Origin: Methanomassiliicoccales archaeon | GTDB taxonomy: Archaea > Thermoplasmatota > Thermoplasmata > Methanomassiliicoccales > UBA472 | Assembly: GCA_025457905.1 (NCBI GenBank) | Contig: JALOTM010000052.1 | Coordinates: 1-6,359 of the forward strand | DNA: 6,359 nt | Direction of reading: 5' to 3' | Program-made: the position numbers and the translations under genes | Notes under the pieces: model-generated | Database searches by the model: none | What the model was told of the DNA's origin: nothing | The model's input: only the letters and a program-made list of their open reading frames with translations | Shown: positions 5,283 to 6,359 of the stretch, one piece after another | Layout of the letters: each line of letters opens with the position of its first letter | How positions within the stretch are numbered: the first letter of the stretch is position 1

Positions 5283-5701
5283 ACGAGCAGGAGATCAAGC
5301 AGGCCCTGGCCACCCTGGAGCTGTACCGCGCCCAGGCCGAGGCGCTGGCCGAGCAGCAGCAGATCATCCAGTTCTCGCTGGACGAGTACACGCGCGCCCG
5401 GGACACCCTGGGCAAATGGAAGGATGCCGAGCCGGACGCCGAGCTGCTGGTGCCCGTGGGCGGCAACTCCTTCGTCTTCGCCAAGGTCGCCGACAGCAAG
5501 AGGGCGCTGGTGGGCGTGGGCTCGGGGGTGACCGTGGAACGTTCCGTGGAGGACGCCATCAAGACCCTGGAGACCAGGACCAACGAGCTCGCCGAGGCGG
5601 CCAAGAAGGTCAACGAGAGCCTATTCATGTTGGAGCAGCGCTCCGCCCAGCTGCAGCAGGCGGTGCAGGCCGAGTACGAGCGCATGCAGCAGAAGTTCTG
5701 A
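5279..5701 (+). CDS. pfdA: Prefoldin subunit alpha (GimC alpha)
   Basis: A 140-residue alpha subunit of prefoldin, the jellyfish-shaped hexamer (two alpha, four beta) that catches unfolded nascent chains in the cytosol and passes them to the group II chaperonin (thermosome). The layout is typical: an N-terminal coiled-coil helix rich in Ala, Gln, Leu and Glu (about 2-48), a central part with two beta hairpins (LLVPVGGNSFVFAKV, 56-70, and ALVGVGSGVTVERS, 76-89) and a C-terminal coiled coil (about 90-139). The LVPVGG...F and VGVGSG.V segments are conserved in alpha subunits and distinguish it from the single-hairpin beta subunit. It starts with GTG in a GTGA overlap with the eL20 stop codon, preceded by GGTGGTG. 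ATG is absent near this point, and the longer upstream frame lies in the shadow of eL20. ftsY follows after 8 nt, so one operon is likely. The beta subunit is not in the window. Confidence 0.95.
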   Translation: MNEQEIKQALATLELYRAQAEALAEQQQIIQFSLDEYTRARDTLGKWKDAEPDAELLVPVGGNSFVFAKVADSKRALVGVGSGVTVERSVEDAIKTLETRTNELAEAAKKVNESLFMLEQRSAQLQQAVQAEYERMQQKF

Positions 5702-5705
5702 GAGG
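5701..5705 (+). promoter_or_regulatory. Ribosome binding site of ftsY
   Basis: AGAGG begins at the last base of the pfdA stop codon and lies 4 nt ahead of the ATG at 5710. It fits an internal operon gene. Confidence 0.45.
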
Positions 5706-5709
5706 AAAG

Positions 5710-6359
5710 ATGTTCGAGGCCCTGAAGAAGCTCTTCTCCCGCAAGAAGGCCGACGAGCCCCTTCCAGAGAAGGCGGAGGAGGTCGTCGGCGACTCAGGGC
5801 GCAAGATCGACGAGAAGGACCTGGACGCCATACTCTGGGACCTGGAGGTGGGGCTCATGCAGGCCGACGTGGCCCTGCCGGTGGTCGACGAGATCAAGAG
5901 GGACGTCCGGGCGGACCTCCTGGGAAAGAAGGTGGACAAGCGCTTCACCGTGGAGGACGCGGTCAAGCTGTCCCTTAAGAACGCCGTGGAGGCCATCCTC
6001 AAGCAGAACACCTTCGACTTCGATGAGTACGTGACCAAGCAAGAGCGGCCCGTGATCATCATGTTCGTGGGTATCAACGGCACCGGGAAGACCACCTCCA
6101 TCGCCAAGATCGCCAACCGGCTCCACAAGATGAGCATCAGCACGGTTCTCTCCGCCTCCGACACCTTCCGTGCGGGGGCGATAGAGCAGATCGGCATCCA
6201 CGGCGAGCGCCTGGGCACCAAGGTCGTCAAGCACTCCGCGGGCGGGGACCCGGCCGCGGTGGCCTTCGACGCCGTGGACCACGCCAAGGCGCGCAAGAAG
6301 GACGTCGTCCTCATCGACACCGCCGGCCGCATGCAGACCAACGCCAACCTCATGGACGA
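5710..6359 (+). CDS. ftsY: Signal recognition particle receptor FtsY (5' part, cut by window end)
   Basis: The first 216 codons of FtsY, the SRP receptor GTPase that docks ribosome-SRP complexes at the membrane. No stop codon occurs before the window ends. After a short charged N-terminal stretch (MFEALKKLFSRKK then Glu-rich to about residue 35, with FEALKKLF a likely amphipathic membrane-targeting helix), the helical N domain runs to about 112. The GTPase (G) domain follows with the P-loop GINGTGKTT (121-129), the SRP-type DTFRAGAIEQ motif (151-160) and DTAGR (203-207). IMFVGINGTGKTT is the FtsY form; Ffh/SRP54 normally has GxQGxGKTT, which argues against SRP54. The acidic A domain is short, as usual in archaea. 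The TKxD motif and the C-terminus lie beyond the window. The gene follows pfdA by 8 nt in the eL20 - pfdA - ftsY operon, consistent with coupling of translation and targeting. Confidence 0.95.
   Translation, partial: MFEALKKLFSRKKADEPLPEKAEEVVGDSGRKIDEKDLDAILWDLEVGLMQADVALPVVDEIKRDVRADLLGKKVDKRFTVEDAVKLSLKNAVEAILKQNTFDFDEYVTKQERPVIIMFVGINGTGKTTSIAKIANRLHKMSISTVLSASDTFRAGAIEQIGIHGERLGTKVVKHSAGGDPAAVAFDAVDHAKARKKDVVLIDTAGRMQTNANLMD

Noticed and set aside
5625..6353. Minus-strand frame of 242 residues at the window end
   Set aside because: It lies opposite ftsY, whose GTPase motifs are unambiguous; the antisense product is Ser/Arg/Thr-rich with no family features.
1..6359. CRISPR array, tRNA/rRNA gene, insertion sequence, toxin-antitoxin or defence system
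   Set aside because: No repeated spaced units, tRNA-like folds, transposase motifs or defence-protein motifs were seen; the gaps are short and explained by promoters.

Overview
The window is high-GC DNA from an archaeon. The evidence is a eukaryote/archaeal-type primase small subunit (PriS), the archaeal/eukaryotic ribosomal protein eL20 (LX/L18a), the prefoldin alpha subunit, and short intergenic gaps carrying AT-rich TATA-like boxes about 25-40 bases ahead of start codons. The eL20 - prefoldin alpha - FtsY order is a known archaeal arrangement. High GC, the DLDADH form of PriS without a zinc knuckle, and a COG1856-type radical SAM protein suggest a euryarchaeal lineage such as Thermoplasmatota (for example a Methanomassiliicoccales-like organism). 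That placement is inference and cannot be proven from this sequence.

Layout: (1) bases 1-303 (+) are the 3' end of a PHP-domain phosphoesterase. (2) Bases 347-1231 (-) encode an HtpX membrane metalloprotease, and 1296-1907 (-) an unrecognised 203-residue protein with a winged-helix-like C-terminus. The two lie in tandem, separated by a T8 terminator-like run and a TATA-like box. (3) Bases 1908-2036 form a divergent control region with two identical AT-rich 7-mers; priS follows at 2037-3218 (+). (4) A four-TM membrane protein of unknown function lies at 3287-4132 (+), behind its own strong promoter-like element. Its 3' end overlaps by 10 bp the end of the convergent radical SAM gene (4123-4974, -). 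(5) Bases 4975-5036 are a compact bidirectional promoter region, followed by the eL20 - pfdA - ftsY operon (5037 to the window end, +). ftsY is cut by the window edge and has no stop codon here.

Functionally most of the window is housekeeping: replication priming, membrane protein quality control, ribosome, nascent-chain chaperone and SRP-dependent targeting. The last operon links translation, co-translational folding and membrane targeting through tight spacing (GTGA overlap, then 8 nt). The poorly characterised parts are the 203-residue protein divergent from priS, the four-TM protein with an extracytoplasmic domain, and the radical SAM enzyme with several extra cysteines. I see no mobile element, CRISPR array, RNA gene or defence system, and no convincing novel multi-gene system. 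The more interesting signals are the promoter architecture and these three uncharacterised proteins. No gene-free stretch exceeds about 130 bases.
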